From NCBI GenBank assembly GCA_016710465.1, contig JADJVS010000015.1:186001-250000 (forward strand): DNA of 64,000 bases, in the 5' to 3' direction. The notes under the pieces are model-generated. The model did not search any database. It was given only the letters and a program-made list of their open reading frames with translations, and was not told the DNA's origin. Source of the stretch: Sulfuritalea sp. Its GTDB lineage: Bacteria; Pseudomonadota; Gammaproteobacteria; Burkholderiales; Rhodocyclaceae. Below, one piece after another: positions 27,922-37,396 of the stretch. How positions within the stretch are numbered: the stretch's first letter is position 1; every line of letters begins with the position of its first letter. The translations under genes and the position numbers were made by a program.

Positions 27922-28920
27922 ATGCTAACGAATAGCTCTATTCTGGTAACTGGAGGAACAGGTTCTTTCGGTCATACCTTCGTGCCCATGACCTTAGCCA
28001 AGTACAACCCGCGTCGCCTAGTCGTCTACTCACGCGACGAAATGAAGCAATGGGAAATGGCCAAACTGTATGGTGACGACGAACGGGTACGCTTCTTTAT
28101 TGGTGACGTACGCGATAAAGACCGTCTGGTGCGGGCGCTAAATGGTATCGATTACGTCGTTCATGCCGCAGCGACCAAGATTGTTCCCACCGCAGAATAT
28201 AATCCGTTCGAGTGCGTCAAGACTAACGTATTTGGCGCTATGAACCTGATTGATGCTTGTATCGACCAGGGAGTAAAGCGGGTAGTTGCGTTATCCACCG
28301 ACAAAGCTAGTAGTCCTGCTAATTTGTATGGTGCTACCAAACTCACCTCCGACAAGTTGTTTATTGCGGGTAACTCCTACGCCGGCAAAACCGACACTCG
28401 TTTTGCAGTAGTGCGCTACGGGAATGTCATGGGTTCGCGTGGCTCGGTGATTCCGTTTTTCCTTACTCAAGCTGAGAAGGGGGTATTGCCGATCACCGAT
28501 TCACGTATGACGCGCTTTATGATAACCCTAGAGCAGGGCGTCGATCTGGTCTGGCATACCTTTGAAGACATGATCGGCGGCGAGATTTATGTCAAAAAGA
28601 TTCCCTCCATGAAGATCACCGATGTCGCGCTGGCTATCGCCCCTGACGCCAGGCAAGAAATTGTTGGCATTCGTCCCGGCGAAAAACTTCATGAACAGAT
28701 GATCGGACCCGAAGACGCACCGCATACCTACGAATACAACGAGCATTACAAGGTGTTGCCCGCCATCCATAACTGGAGTAATGACCCGGCACGCATAAAT
28801 GGCGGCGACTTGGTTGCGCCTGATTTCACTTACTGTTCAGACAACAACACGGATTGGATGTGCATTGCCAGCTTGCGGGACTGGATAGCGCAGAATCGCG
28901 AGCACATAGGCAAAATTTAA
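27922..28920 (+). CDS. pseB: UDP-N-acetylglucosamine 4,6-dehydratase (inverting)
   Basis: First enzyme of pseudaminic acid synthesis, giving UDP-2-acetamido-2,6-dideoxy-4-keto-L-arabino-hexose. The 332-residue SDR-fold protein has ILVTGGTGSFGHTFV, FFIGDVRDKDRL, the active-site ALSTDKASSPANLYGATK (Thr, Asp, Lys, Tyr, Lys), and VVRYGNVMGSRGSVIPFF, all typical of PseB/FlaA1. A CGGAGTAA ribosome site precedes the ATG. Codon use becomes more AT-rich from here on, marking a change of origin. It overlaps pseC by one base. Confidence 0.93.
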   Translation: MLTNSSILVTGGTGSFGHTFVPMTLAKYNPRRLVVYSRDEMKQWEMAKLYGDDERVRFFIGDVRDKDRLVRALNGIDYVVHAAATKIVPTAEYNPFECVKTNVFGAMNLIDACIDQGVKRVVALSTDKASSPANLYGATKLTSDKLFIAGNSYAGKTDTRFAVVRYGNVMGSRGSVIPFFLTQAEKGVLPITDSRMTRFMITLEQGVDLVWHTFEDMIGGEIYVKKIPSMKITDVALAIAPDARQEIVGIRPGEKLHEQMIGPEDAPHTYEYNEHYKVLPAIHNWSNDPARINGGDLVAPDFTYCSDNNTDWMCIASLRDWIAQNREHIGKI

Positions 28921-30086
28921 TGAGCGCTATACCATACGGGCGTCAAGACATTAACCAAGCCGACATCGACGCTGTCGTAGAAGTATTGCGCTCGGATTTT
29001 CTCACCCAAGGACCGGTCGTTCCGGCATTCGAAAGTGAAGTCGCCACATACTGTGGCGCCGAACACGCTGTCGCGGTGAATAGTGCGACTAGCGCGCTAC
29101 ACATTGCCTGCTTTGCGTTAGGGGTCGGCAGGGGAGATGTGGTTTGGACATCCCCCATCACTTTTGTTGCCAGCGCCAATTGCGCACTTTACTGCGGAGC
29201 AACAGTTGATTTCGTTGATATCGACCCACGCACCTACAACCTTAGCGTAGAGCGTTTGGCAGGAAAGTTGGCCTTGGCAGAAAAAGCCGGCAAATTACCC
29301 AAAGTCGTTATCCCTGTGCACTTATGTGGGCAGGCATGTGACATGGCTGGCATCAATGCACTCAGTCAGCGATACGGCTTCAAGATTATCGAAGATGCCT
29401 CCCATGCTATCGGCGGCAAATACAAAAATGAACCCATAGGCAATTGCCGTTATAGCGACATAACCGTATTTAGCTTTCACCCTGTAAAAATTATCACTAC
29501 TGGGGAAGGAGGGATGGCGGTAACGAATGACTCAACACTAGCCAAACATATGCGGTTGTTACGTAGCCACGGCATTTCGAGCACACCGGCTGACATGCAC
29601 CTGCGTCCAGCAGATGAAATCTGGAATTATCAACAAATCGGCTTAGGGTTTAACTATCGAATGACTGAATTGCAAGCCGCATTGGGCCTAAGCCAAATAG
29701 GGCGGTTGGATAGCTTTGTCGAGAAGCGACATCTTATTGCACAGCGTTACGATAACGAATTGGCGGATTTACCCATAGAAATCCCATGGCAGCATTCTGA
29801 TAGCCATTCGTCCTACCATCTATATCCGATTCGTATCAAACAGGACAAAAGCGCTAAAACCCAGCGGCAAATTTACAATGCGCTGCAAGCAGCCGATATC
29901 AATGTCAATCTGCACTACATCCCGGTTTATCGGCAGCCCTATTTTGAGGCGATGGGATTCAAAGCGGGTTATTGCCAAGAGAGTGAGCAGTATCACAAGG
30001 AGGTGCTTAGCATTCCATTATATCCAACGCTGACCGTGACTGAGCAGGATAAGGTAATTCGAGTTTTACGTGAGGCAATTGCGTGA
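28920..30086 (+). CDS. pseC: UDP-4-amino-4,6-dideoxy-N-acetyl-beta-L-altrosamine transaminase
   Basis: PLP aminotransferase acting on the PseB product. The 388-residue DegT-family protein has NSATSALHIACFALGVG, IIEDASHAIGGKYKN, the catalytic SFHPVKIITTGEGGM (Lys), and GFNYRMTELQAALGLSQ. ATG 28920 overlaps the pseB TAA (TAATG), so the two are coupled. The pair gives the usual first two steps toward pseudaminic acid, but PseH and a standard PseI do not follow. Confidence 0.92.
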   Translation: MSAIPYGRQDINQADIDAVVEVLRSDFLTQGPVVPAFESEVATYCGAEHAVAVNSATSALHIACFALGVGRGDVVWTSPITFVASANCALYCGATVDFVDIDPRTYNLSVERLAGKLALAEKAGKLPKVVIPVHLCGQACDMAGINALSQRYGFKIIEDASHAIGGKYKNEPIGNCRYSDITVFSFHPVKIITTGEGGMAVTNDSTLAKHMRLLRSHGISSTPADMHLRPADEIWNYQQIGLGFNYRMTELQAALGLSQIGRLDSFVEKRHLIAQRYDNELADLPIEIPWQHSDSHSSYHLYPIRIKQDKSAKTQRQIYNALQAADINVNLHYIPVYRQPYFEAMGFKAGYCQESEQYHKEVLSIPLYPTLTVTEQDKVIRVLREAIA

Positions 30087-30952
30087 ATCGCCTTGCTCTT
30101 GGTACGGTCCAGTTTGGTCTGCCCTACGGCATCGCCAACCAAACTGGCCAAGTTTCGCGCTTAGGTGCTAAAGCTATGCTGCAGCTTGCTTCTGATCAAG
30201 GCTTGGATACGCTTGATACCGCGATAGCGTACGGCGACAGTGAGAATTGCTTGGGTGAAGTTGGTACAGAAGGGTTCAAACTAGTCACTAAGTTGCCCGG
30301 CCTGCCGGACGAATGCACGGATGTTAGCGCCTGGGTAGAGCAACAAATTGCTGCTTCGTTAGCGCGCTTGGGAGTTACAGCCGTTTATGGCTTGTTATTG
30401 CATCGTTCTCTGCAATTGCTTGGGCCGAATGGTTTTGCTCTAAACCAGGCGCTGCAAAAATTAAAAGATAATGGCCAAGTAAAGAAAATTGGTGTTTCCA
30501 TTTACTCGCCAAGTGAGTTGGATTTGCTTACGCCAGTATTTCGTTTCGACTTGGTGCAAGCGCCGTTTAACTTAATAGACCAGCGTCTTCATCGTAGTGG
30601 TTGGATGCAGCGTTTGAACGATAGTGGAGTTGAAGTTCACACTCGATCAGTATTTCTTCAAGGCTTGTTATTGATGGCGCAAGCCAATATTCCTGCTAAG
30701 TTCTCACCATGGCATACCTTATGGGACGGTTGGCACCGGTGGCTCTCACGCCACGATATCTCAGCCGTCGAGGCCTGCTTGGCATTTCCGCTTTCCTACC
30801 CTGAAATAGATAGAGTGGTTGTGGGAGCGGATAACTTGGAGCAGTTGGCGCAGATTATTAATGCAGCCAACAGGCAACTCATAAACGACATACCTGATTT
30901 GCAAAGCGAAGACGAAAATCTGATTAATCCAGCAAACTGGACAAAATTATGA
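30083..30952 (+). CDS. Aldo/keto reductase
   Basis: The 289-residue protein has the AKR start LALGTVQFGLPYGIA, the catalytic tetrad residues in LDTAIAYG (Asp and Tyr), VTKLPG (Lys) and LLLHRS (His), and VVVGADNLEQL near the end. It is probably a cytosolic NAD(P)H-dependent sugar oxidoreductase. GTG overlaps the pseC stop (GTGA) and its own end overlaps the SpsF gene, so it belongs to the same operon. AKRs of this type recur in nonulosonic-acid and flagellin-glycosylation loci; its substrate is unknown. Confidence 0.82.
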   Translation: MNRLALGTVQFGLPYGIANQTGQVSRLGAKAMLQLASDQGLDTLDTAIAYGDSENCLGEVGTEGFKLVTKLPGLPDECTDVSAWVEQQIAASLARLGVTAVYGLLLHRSLQLLGPNGFALNQALQKLKDNGQVKKIGVSIYSPSELDLLTPVFRFDLVQAPFNLIDQRLHRSGWMQRLNDSGVEVHTRSVFLQGLLLMAQANIPAKFSPWHTLWDGWHRWLSRHDISAVEACLAFPLSYPEIDRVVVGADNLEQLAQIINAANRQLINDIPDLQSEDENLINPANWTKL

Positions 30953-31713
30953 AAGTTGTTTCCATTATTCAGGCTCGGATGAGTTCGACCCGCCTACCGG
31001 GAAAGGTATTAATGCCATTGGCAGGTCAGCCGGTGCTGTGGCATGTTGTTGTGCGTATCCGTGCCTGCCAAACCATCGCAGAAGTGGTGGTTGCAACGTC
31101 TACCGATGCAACGGACGACGCCATCGAGGCGTGGTGTAAAAGCGCAGATGTAAGCGTCTACCGAGGTAGTTTGAACGATGTTCTTGATCGCTACTATCAA
31201 GCGGCCTTGCTTCACGATGCAGATGTCGTGGTTCGTATTACCGCAGATTGTCCAGCCATAGACCCAACTATCGTGGATAAGGTTGTGCATGGATTCTTGG
31301 CAGGGGGCTACGAGTTTTACGGACTTGCGGGAGAGTTTCCTGATGGCTTGGATTGCACCGTCTTCGCTTTTAGTGCTTTGGCATGTGCCTGGCGTGAGGC
31401 CGTGCTGCCCTCTGAACGAGAGCATGTAGGCCCGTATATTGAAAAACACCCGGAAATATTCAAAAGCGGGGGGCTCAAGAAATATTCGGGACTTTCCCAT
31501 TATCGGTGGACCTTGGATGAGCCTCGTGATTATGAATTTCTACAGAGAGTTTTCACCAGATTGTACCAGCAAGGTCAAATATTTCTAGCTTCGGATGTTT
31601 TAGCTCTCCTGGAGAAAGAACCAGAACTTATGCAGCTCAATAGCGATATTGTGCGTAATGAAGGTTATTTAAAGTCTCTCATTGAAGATGGAAACGTAAA
31701 TGTACAAACTTGA
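30949..31713 (+). CDS. SpsF-like cytidylyltransferase family protein
   Basis: The 254-residue protein begins with the nucleotidyltransferase motif IIQARMSSTRLPGKVLMPLAG and has RGSLNDVLDRYYQAA and RITADCPAIDP, typical of SpsF (spore-coat polysaccharide F) in the CMP-sugar synthetase superfamily. It would activate the acidic sugar with CMP. Four-base overlap with the preceding reductase and a 14-base overlap with the next aminotransferase keep it in one operon. It takes the place of PseF/NeuA here. Confidence 0.85.
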   Translation: MKVVSIIQARMSSTRLPGKVLMPLAGQPVLWHVVVRIRACQTIAEVVVATSTDATDDAIEAWCKSADVSVYRGSLNDVLDRYYQAALLHDADVVVRITADCPAIDPTIVDKVVHGFLAGGYEFYGLAGEFPDGLDCTVFAFSALACAWREAVLPSEREHVGPYIEKHPEIFKSGGLKKYSGLSHYRWTLDEPRDYEFLQRVFTRLYQQGQIFLASDVLALLEKEPELMQLNSDIVRNEGYLKSLIEDGNVNVQT

Positions 31714-33028
31714 TGATTTGAAGAATAGCAAAGGCGTTGCACTTTATAACCGTGCAAAATCGCTCATTCCGGGTGGTACGCAATTGCTCTCTAAGCGTCC
31801 CGAGATGTTTGCGCCAGACGTTTGGCCTTCTTATTACTCCAAGGCTAAGGGCTGCCGAGTTTGGGATCTGGACGGTCGTGAATTCATTGATATGTCCATC
31901 ATGGCCGTGGGTGCCTGCATTTTGGGTTATGCCGACGATGAAGTTGACGACGCGGTCGTTCAGGCACTGCGTAGCGGGGTTAATAGCTCACTCAACTGCC
32001 CAGAAGAGGTTGAACTGGCCGAGGCGCTGATCGAATTACATCCCTGGTTCGGCATGGTTCGATACGCACGTAGCGGGGGCGAGGCCATGGGCTTGGCGGT
32101 GCGTATCGCTAGAGCGCACACGAAACGAGACACAGTGCTGTTCAGTGGCTATCACGGCTGGAACGACTGGTACCTTGCCGCCAACCTGTCTGACGGTACT
32201 GGTTTGGATGGGCAACTAATGCCGGGGCTCGAGCCCAATGGCGTGCCTAGAGGGCTTACCGGTACGGCGATCCCTTTCGATGCCAACAACATCGAGTCTC
32301 TGCGTGAAAAAGTCAAAGGACAGGAAAACAAGATCGCAGCCATCATCATCGAGCCAGCCCGTGGCGAGGATGCGCCGGCAGGCTACCTGAAGGCACTGCG
32401 TGAATTGGCCACAGAAATAGGAGCCGTTCTGCTATTCGACGAGATCACTAGTGGTTTTCGGATGTGTGCGGGGGGCATCCACCGCAATTACGGTGTGTAT
32501 CCCGACATCGCCGTGTTTGCCAAAAGTATGGCCAACGGTTACGCCATGTCGGCCATATTGGGTACCGAGAAGGTTATGCAAGCGGCTCAGACTACTTTCA
32601 TTTCCAGTACGAATTGGACCGACCGTGTGGGACCAGTCGCTGCCTTGGCAACATTGAAGAAGTACCAGCGTGAATCAGTAGATCAGCACATCATCGCAAC
32701 CGGAAAGCAGGTCAAAGACATTTGGCAGCGTAGTGCTCAGGCGACAGGCTTAGACTTGAATGTCACCGGGCTGCCATCGCTTGCTGCATTCTCATTCAAG
32801 GCGCGACACCCAATGGGCATGAATACACGCTTCACGATTGAGATGCTCAAGGAAGGCTTCCTCGGGTTCCGGCAGTTCAAGCCCTCGTTGGCGCACCATG
32901 ACGACGTGCTTGCCTTGTATGAGATTGCTGTTGAGCGGGTGTTCGCCAAGTTGGCTACTGACCTGGAATGCAACGAGTTGGACACGCCAAAGCACCACGC
33001 CGGCTTTCAACGGTTGACCAAGGAGTAA
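31700..33028 (+). CDS. Class III aminotransferase (glutamate-1-semialdehyde mutase-like)
   Basis: The 442-residue PLP enzyme has SLIPGGTQLLSKRPEMF, VRYARSGGEAMGLAVRIARAHT, FSGYHGWNDWY, IIIEPARGE, LLFDEITSGFR and the catalytic-Lys motif AVFAKSMANGYAMSA, all typical of the GSA-aminomutase branch. It is unlikely to be the haem-pathway enzyme because it sits inside the glycan operon and carries the SpsF-linked type of N-terminus. It probably aminates or isomerises a carbonyl sugar intermediate. Substrate unknown. Confidence 0.82.
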   Translation: MYKLDDLKNSKGVALYNRAKSLIPGGTQLLSKRPEMFAPDVWPSYYSKAKGCRVWDLDGREFIDMSIMAVGACILGYADDEVDDAVVQALRSGVNSSLNCPEEVELAEALIELHPWFGMVRYARSGGEAMGLAVRIARAHTKRDTVLFSGYHGWNDWYLAANLSDGTGLDGQLMPGLEPNGVPRGLTGTAIPFDANNIESLREKVKGQENKIAAIIIEPARGEDAPAGYLKALRELATEIGAVLLFDEITSGFRMCAGGIHRNYGVYPDIAVFAKSMANGYAMSAILGTEKVMQAAQTTFISSTNWTDRVGPVAALATLKKYQRESVDQHIIATGKQVKDIWQRSAQATGLDLNVTGLPSLAAFSFKARHPMGMNTRFTIEMLKEGFLGFRQFKPSLAHHDDVLALYEIAVERVFAKLATDLECNELDTPKHHAGFQRLTKE

Positions 33029-33032
33029 GAGG

Positions 33033-33956
33033 ATGTCAGTTGGACTTAACAAGAAATGGCAAGACCATGAGGGTCCCGTCGTCGCGTCCTTCAACCCGTT
33101 TGACGTAATCGATTGTGAACGCTGTGGTTTCAAGCACGTGGTGCCGATCCCCACTGAAGAGGAACTGATTACAGCCTATCGCCACGAATACTACACTCAG
33201 GAAAAACCACTGTACCTAGAGCGTTACCGTCAGGATTTGGATTGGTGGAATACCGTGTATACACACCGATACGAAATATTGGAAAAGCATTTGCCAGCTG
33301 CGCAACGCAAGCTTTTGGATATAGGATCGGGCCCTGGTTTCTTTCTGTTGAATGGCCAGAAGCGAGGTTGGCAAGTAAAGGGCGTAGAGCCATCAACTGA
33401 AGCGGCTACGCACAGTCAGAAGTTGGGGCTAGATATCGAGAACATTTTCTTTTCGGAAGAAACCGCCCCGAAACTAGGCGCTTTTGATGCCATTAACATG
33501 GGGGAGGTGCTTGAGCACATCCCAGCACCAGCCGAATTACTCAACTTGGCGCATTCACGATTGAATCCCGGTGGGCTGATCTGCATCATTGTTCCGAATG
33601 ATTTCAACCCCTTCCAGCTGGTCCTGGAAAAGCACTTGGGCTTCAACCCATGGTGGGTGGCGCCGCCGCACCATATCAACTACTTTGATTTCAAAACGCT
33701 GGCAGATCTATTGAATCAATGCGGCTTCGAAGTACTTCACCAAGAGTCGACCTTTCCCATTGACCTGTTTCTGTTAATGGGCGACAACTATGTGGGCAAC
33801 GATACCCTAGGCCGGGCATGCCATACAAGGCGTATGAATTTCGAGAAAGCCATGGTCAATTCCGGCATGAGCGATGTCCTGACAAATCTATACGCCAGCT
33901 TCGCAAGCCAGAACATCGGCCGAGAAATAGTTATGTTTGGAAAGGCCAAGAAATGA
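33033..33956 (+). CDS. SAM-dependent methyltransferase
   Basis: The 307-residue protein has a short N-terminal segment with CERCGFKHVVPIPTEEEL, resembling one half of the zinc-binding motif in sugar methyltransferases, then a class I methyltransferase domain with KLLDIGSGPGFFLL (SAM binding, about residues 90-103), NMGEVLEHIPAP and LNPGGLICIIVPND. It starts four bases after the aminotransferase. It likely methylates a sugar or sugar precursor; the site is unknown. Confidence 0.82.
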   Translation: MSVGLNKKWQDHEGPVVASFNPFDVIDCERCGFKHVVPIPTEEELITAYRHEYYTQEKPLYLERYRQDLDWWNTVYTHRYEILEKHLPAAQRKLLDIGSGPGFFLLNGQKRGWQVKGVEPSTEAATHSQKLGLDIENIFFSEETAPKLGAFDAINMGEVLEHIPAPAELLNLAHSRLNPGGLICIIVPNDFNPFQLVLEKHLGFNPWWVAPPHHINYFDFKTLADLLNQCGFEVLHQESTFPIDLFLLMGDNYVGNDTLGRACHTRRMNFEKAMVNSGMSDVLTNLYASFASQNIGREIVMFGKAKK

Positions 33957-33985
33957 TCATCCTACAACAAAGAGAGCACTAACTA

Positions 33986-34848
33986 ATGGAAAACTCATGC
34001 CGCATATGTGGATCTTCATCTGGCAATGTTTTGCAAACAAAAAGGGTTGCAAATTTCATTTCCAACTGGGCCTTTTGTGAAGGATGTGGAAGCGCTCATA
34101 TAGATCCCTACCCGACCGACGATCAACTCGTAGAATACTACAACTCTAATTATTTAAATATGGACTTGGAGGATGGAGGTGATTATGGGGTTAGTCACAA
34201 GGTTCGTTTTTCTGAAGTATATAAAGAGACGGTTTTTAATGAGTATCGTTATTCATGTGATGATGTGAAGCTAAATATAAGTGATTTGATCGAAAAAAAT
34301 CACACCCTTTTAGACTATGGTTGCGCAAATGGGGTATTTCTCGATTGGCTTGCTCGTAATGGATGTAAAAAGGACAATCTACACGGGTACGACATTGGTG
34401 TTTCGATGGTAAATTAAGCTATAAGAAATGGTTTTAACTGTACTGACGATATCGAAAAATTAGATGGGCATAGCTTTAACTTAATAACGCTATGGGATGT
34501 TATTGAGCATGTGCCATACCCAAAGAGTATTGTAAGAAAAGTTAAATCACTTTTAAAAAAGGGGGGGGTAAAGTGCTTGTCCAAACTCCAAACTTTGGTG
34601 AATTGGCAATTTACATGGGAGATGCATACGCACACTATCTGGTTGTTGAGCATTTGCATTTATTCTCTCGTAAAGCATTAATTGAGCTATTCGAAGAGGA
34701 GGGCTTCATATGTTTAGCGCAAGCATCTTTTGGCGCTAATGCGTTTATTAACCATGTTGGCGAGCCGTATAAAATGGCATACGACAAATTGGCTAAAAAG
34801 TTCGACTTTGGCGCTACGCAAGTACTACTTTTCGGCCTTGAAAGCTAA
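33986..34848 (+). pseudogene. Broken zinc-ribbon SAM methyltransferase
   Basis: The frame from ATG 33986 encodes a zinc ribbon (CRICG...CEGCGSAHIDPYPTDDQLVEYYNSNY) and SAM motif LLDYGCANGVFLDWL, then meets TAA at 34415-34417. Translation past that stop continues as a methyltransferase (LITLWDVIEHVPYPKSIVRKV) up to an A6-G8 run at 34555-34568, after which the family sequence (VLVQTPNFGELAIY to the stop at 34848) is in another frame. One more G would restore it. So there are two lesions, a GAA-to-TAA type nonsense and a homopolymer frameshift. The gene is clearly AT-richer than both neighbours. Confidence 0.85.
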
Positions 34849-34851
34849 TTA

Positions 34852-36042
34852 ATGAGCAAAGAAAATGCGATCTGGCTTTTCGCCGGAGGTCCGATGCAAG
34901 AGTCGGCTGCAAAGCGCGTCGTTTCGCTCGGATACAAACTGATTGTGACCGACCTTAACCCATTGTGCGTGTGCGCAAAATATGCTGATGAGTTCTTAGC
35001 CTTCGATACTTTCGACGTCGAAAGCAATCTCGCTGCGGCCCGCGATCTTGTTGAAAAGTTCAATGTTCAGGCAGTTGTGACCCTAGCGGCCGATTGCCAC
35101 TACACCGTAGCAGTAATCAGCAGACACCTGGGACTTCACGGTATCTCGCCGGAGATTTCACGAGCATGCCGCCAGAAGAATCTGACCCGCGACATCCTGT
35201 CTAAGGCTGGGATACAGCAGCCAAGATTCAAGTGCGGTCATGATCTGGCGGAAGCCAAGGCGTTCATTGTCGAGTTGGGCGGGCAGGGTGTAATCAAGGC
35301 CACGGACAATTCTGGGAGCCGTGGCTTTGCACGAATCAATGCAGTTGACGAACTGACTGAACCTGTGTTCCAGGCGGCGGTCGTGGCCGGCACCGCGGGT
35401 GTAGCGCTGATCGAAGAGGCGCTAGTGCCCCGCCAAGATTGCATTTCCGAGCTTTCCGTCGAAACTCTCTGGTACAACGGTGAAATGTATTGGCTCAACT
35501 GGGTTGATCGTCTTTTCGCGCCAGACCTTAAGTTCTTCCCTCAGTTGGCGCAGTACCGAGACATGAAAATCAACTGGGGTGTTGAGGTTGGACATATCAA
35601 TCCCGCGCAACACCCAGTGGTGGTTCGAGAGGAGATACACGCGCAAATCAAGGCGGCTGGGTTGGCTCTGGGCATGGGCGAGGAAAAGGGGGGGCATGTG
35701 TTGAAGGCCGATATCATGCTTACTGACAAAGGGCCCATCATTATCGAGATGACGCCCCGTCTATCCGGGGGGTGGGACAGCTCTGCGACAACGCCTGCAC
35801 GTGGTGCCGACTTCCATGCTGGGGTGATTCACCTCGCGTTGGGCAAACCATTGGATCTAAATGCTTGGCACACTTATTTTGAGTTCAAAAATCCTAACCT
35901 CTATGCATCAATAGCGGCCACCATTTTGCCGGATGCCAAGGACTGTATTGGGCGCCAATTTGCCCTAGGAACTGATTTCAACCGGGAGCAGTCCCTCCAA
36001 CTTTCACTGATGAACCTAAAGGAAAATAAATATGTCTTATAA
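34852..36042 (+). CDS. ATP-grasp domain protein
   Basis: The 396-residue protein has an N-terminal pre-ATP-grasp Rossmann-like part (WLFAGGPMQESAAKRVVSLGY, VTLAADCHYTVAVISRHLGL), then an ATP-grasp fold with GVIKATDNSGSRGFARI, a Glu-rich ligand region (LIEEALVPRQDCISELSVE) and IIIEMTPRLSGGWDSS for Mg-ATP binding. It resembles carbamoyl-phosphate-synthase-like/biotin-carboxylase-like ligases. In this setting it could form an amide on the sugar; that is inference. It starts three bases after the broken methyltransferase and overlaps the cupin-like gene by 11 bases. Confidence 0.82.
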   Translation: MSKENAIWLFAGGPMQESAAKRVVSLGYKLIVTDLNPLCVCAKYADEFLAFDTFDVESNLAAARDLVEKFNVQAVVTLAADCHYTVAVISRHLGLHGISPEISRACRQKNLTRDILSKAGIQQPRFKCGHDLAEAKAFIVELGGQGVIKATDNSGSRGFARINAVDELTEPVFQAAVVAGTAGVALIEEALVPRQDCISELSVETLWYNGEMYWLNWVDRLFAPDLKFFPQLAQYRDMKINWGVEVGHINPAQHPVVVREEIHAQIKAAGLALGMGEEKGGHVLKADIMLTDKGPIIIEMTPRLSGGWDSSATTPARGADFHAGVIHLALGKPLDLNAWHTYFEFKNPNLYASIAATILPDAKDCIGRQFALGTDFNREQSLQLSLMNLKENKYVL

Positions 36043-36601
36043 CTGGTCCAACGAGATAAAACTGGATGTCCTCAAAGTGGAGGGTGCCGATTCGAAGCTT
36101 GTCTTTACAACTGATAAGGAAGTCGCAGAGATTTATTTGGATGGGCAGGACATTAGCAAGGTAGTGCACCGCTCAGGCGGCGTAGAAACAGTTATCAAGA
36201 ATGCTGACTCTCACCACATTGTTGTTGGCGAAGGCAATGCACAGCGTGATGTTTTTCATTATCTGAAGCCCAAAGGTCCAGCGCCAGAACTGCGTATAGG
36301 CATCACGAAGCATCGTGGCATCGGCACATGGTCCAGCTTACCCCATGATTTCGAGCTGAACCTGGAACCTGGTTTCGAGGAAGTCTTCTTCTACCTTATC
36401 TCTGGAGGAAAGAGTCGGGCCATTCAGGTGGGCGAAGGCGTCTGGTACGACAACTCTCCCGTTAAAGACTCTTGGTTTGTCGAGGATCACACCTTCGGTA
36501 CCATTCCTATGGGCTACCACCCAGTTGTAGGTGAACCTGGATCGACTGTCCACTACGTGTGGGCCTATGTATGCAAGAAGCAGTCGTGGGAGAAGATTTA
36601 A
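36032..36601 (+). CDS. Cupin-like protein related to KduI/IolB isomerases
   Basis: The 189-residue protein has a beta-rich composition with KHRGIGTWSSLPHDFE, GFEEVFFYLISGG, WFVEDHTFGTIPMGYHPVVGEPGSTVHYVWAY, which recall the metal-binding His/Glu motif and C-terminal strands of 5-deoxyglucuronate isomerase-type cupins. It overlaps the ATP-grasp gene and is followed without a gap by an SDR, so it belongs to the sugar pathway. A sugar isomerase/epimerase role is plausible; the similarity is by eye only. Confidence 0.6.
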   Translation: MSYNWSNEIKLDVLKVEGADSKLVFTTDKEVAEIYLDGQDISKVVHRSGGVETVIKNADSHHIVVGEGNAQRDVFHYLKPKGPAPELRIGITKHRGIGTWSSLPHDFELNLEPGFEEVFFYLISGGKSRAIQVGEGVWYDNSPVKDSWFVEDHTFGTIPMGYHPVVGEPGSTVHYVWAYVCKKQSWEKI

Positions 36602-37393
36602 GTGTTTGATCTGACCGGACGAACGGCTGTCATTACTGGCGGTAGTGGGGCCTTGGGCTTGGCAGCGGCGAAAGCCTTGCACGGCCAGGGCGCACATGTG
36701 GTCTTGCTAGGACGGTCATCCGAAAAACTCGAGGCTGCCGTGGCACAACTGGAGCACCTGGCAATTGGGCGTGCCAGTTTCGAAGTCTGCGACGTGACCG
36801 ATGAGGCTTCGGTTACTCAGGTCACCAAGGATATCCTTGCTAAACACGTAAAGGCGGATATCCTAGTCACCTGCGCCGCTGCATCGGCCGCAACCGGCAA
36901 GTTTGAGGCTACGTCGTTATCTGACTGGCGATCCTTATTAGCCACTGACTTGGATGGGGTGTTCCTTGCCTGCCGCGCGTTCGGATCAACGATGATCCAG
37001 CAAGGGAATGGTCGCATCATTAACCTGACCAGCTTTCACAATGTGGCAACCTACCCCTATCGCACGCTCTACAACACCGCAAAGTCAGGTGTTGAGGGTT
37101 TGTCCCGAGCGCTAGCGGTTGAGTGGGGTCACTACGGCATTACGGTCAATACGGTGGCTCCAGGGCCGATCATGACACCGCGCACGCAGTGGTTCCTAAG
37201 CCAGGACGAGCGTAATCCGGCAGGCATGTTGTCTCGCACACCCAATGTACGGATTGGCGACTTGCAGGACGTTAGTTCAACAATTGCGTTTCTGGCTTCC
37301 GATGAAGCTAGGCACATTAACGGTCAGCAGATAGTCGTTGACGGCGGTTGGACCAAGAATGCTTGGTGGGGCAATCACACCGAGTTGGAATAA
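36602..37393 (+). CDS. Short-chain dehydrogenase/reductase
   Basis: The 263-residue SDR has the cofactor motif TGGSGALGLAAAKAL, a Ser-containing strand (NGRIINLTSFHNV), the catalytic YNTAK and the C-terminal NGQQIVVDGGW. GTG directly follows the preceding stop, with GGGAGAAG upstream. It pairs with a second SDR three bases downstream; such pairs typically do an oxidation and reduction at one sugar position. Substrate unknown. Confidence 0.86.
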   Translation: MFDLTGRTAVITGGSGALGLAAAKALHGQGAHVVLLGRSSEKLEAAVAQLEHLAIGRASFEVCDVTDEASVTQVTKDILAKHVKADILVTCAAASAATGKFEATSLSDWRSLLATDLDGVFLACRAFGSTMIQQGNGRIINLTSFHNVATYPYRTLYNTAKSGVEGLSRALAVEWGHYGITVNTVAPGPIMTPRTQWFLSQDERNPAGMLSRTPNVRIGDLQDVSSTIAFLASDEARHINGQQIVVDGGWTKNAWWGNHTELE

Positions 37394-37396
37394 GAC

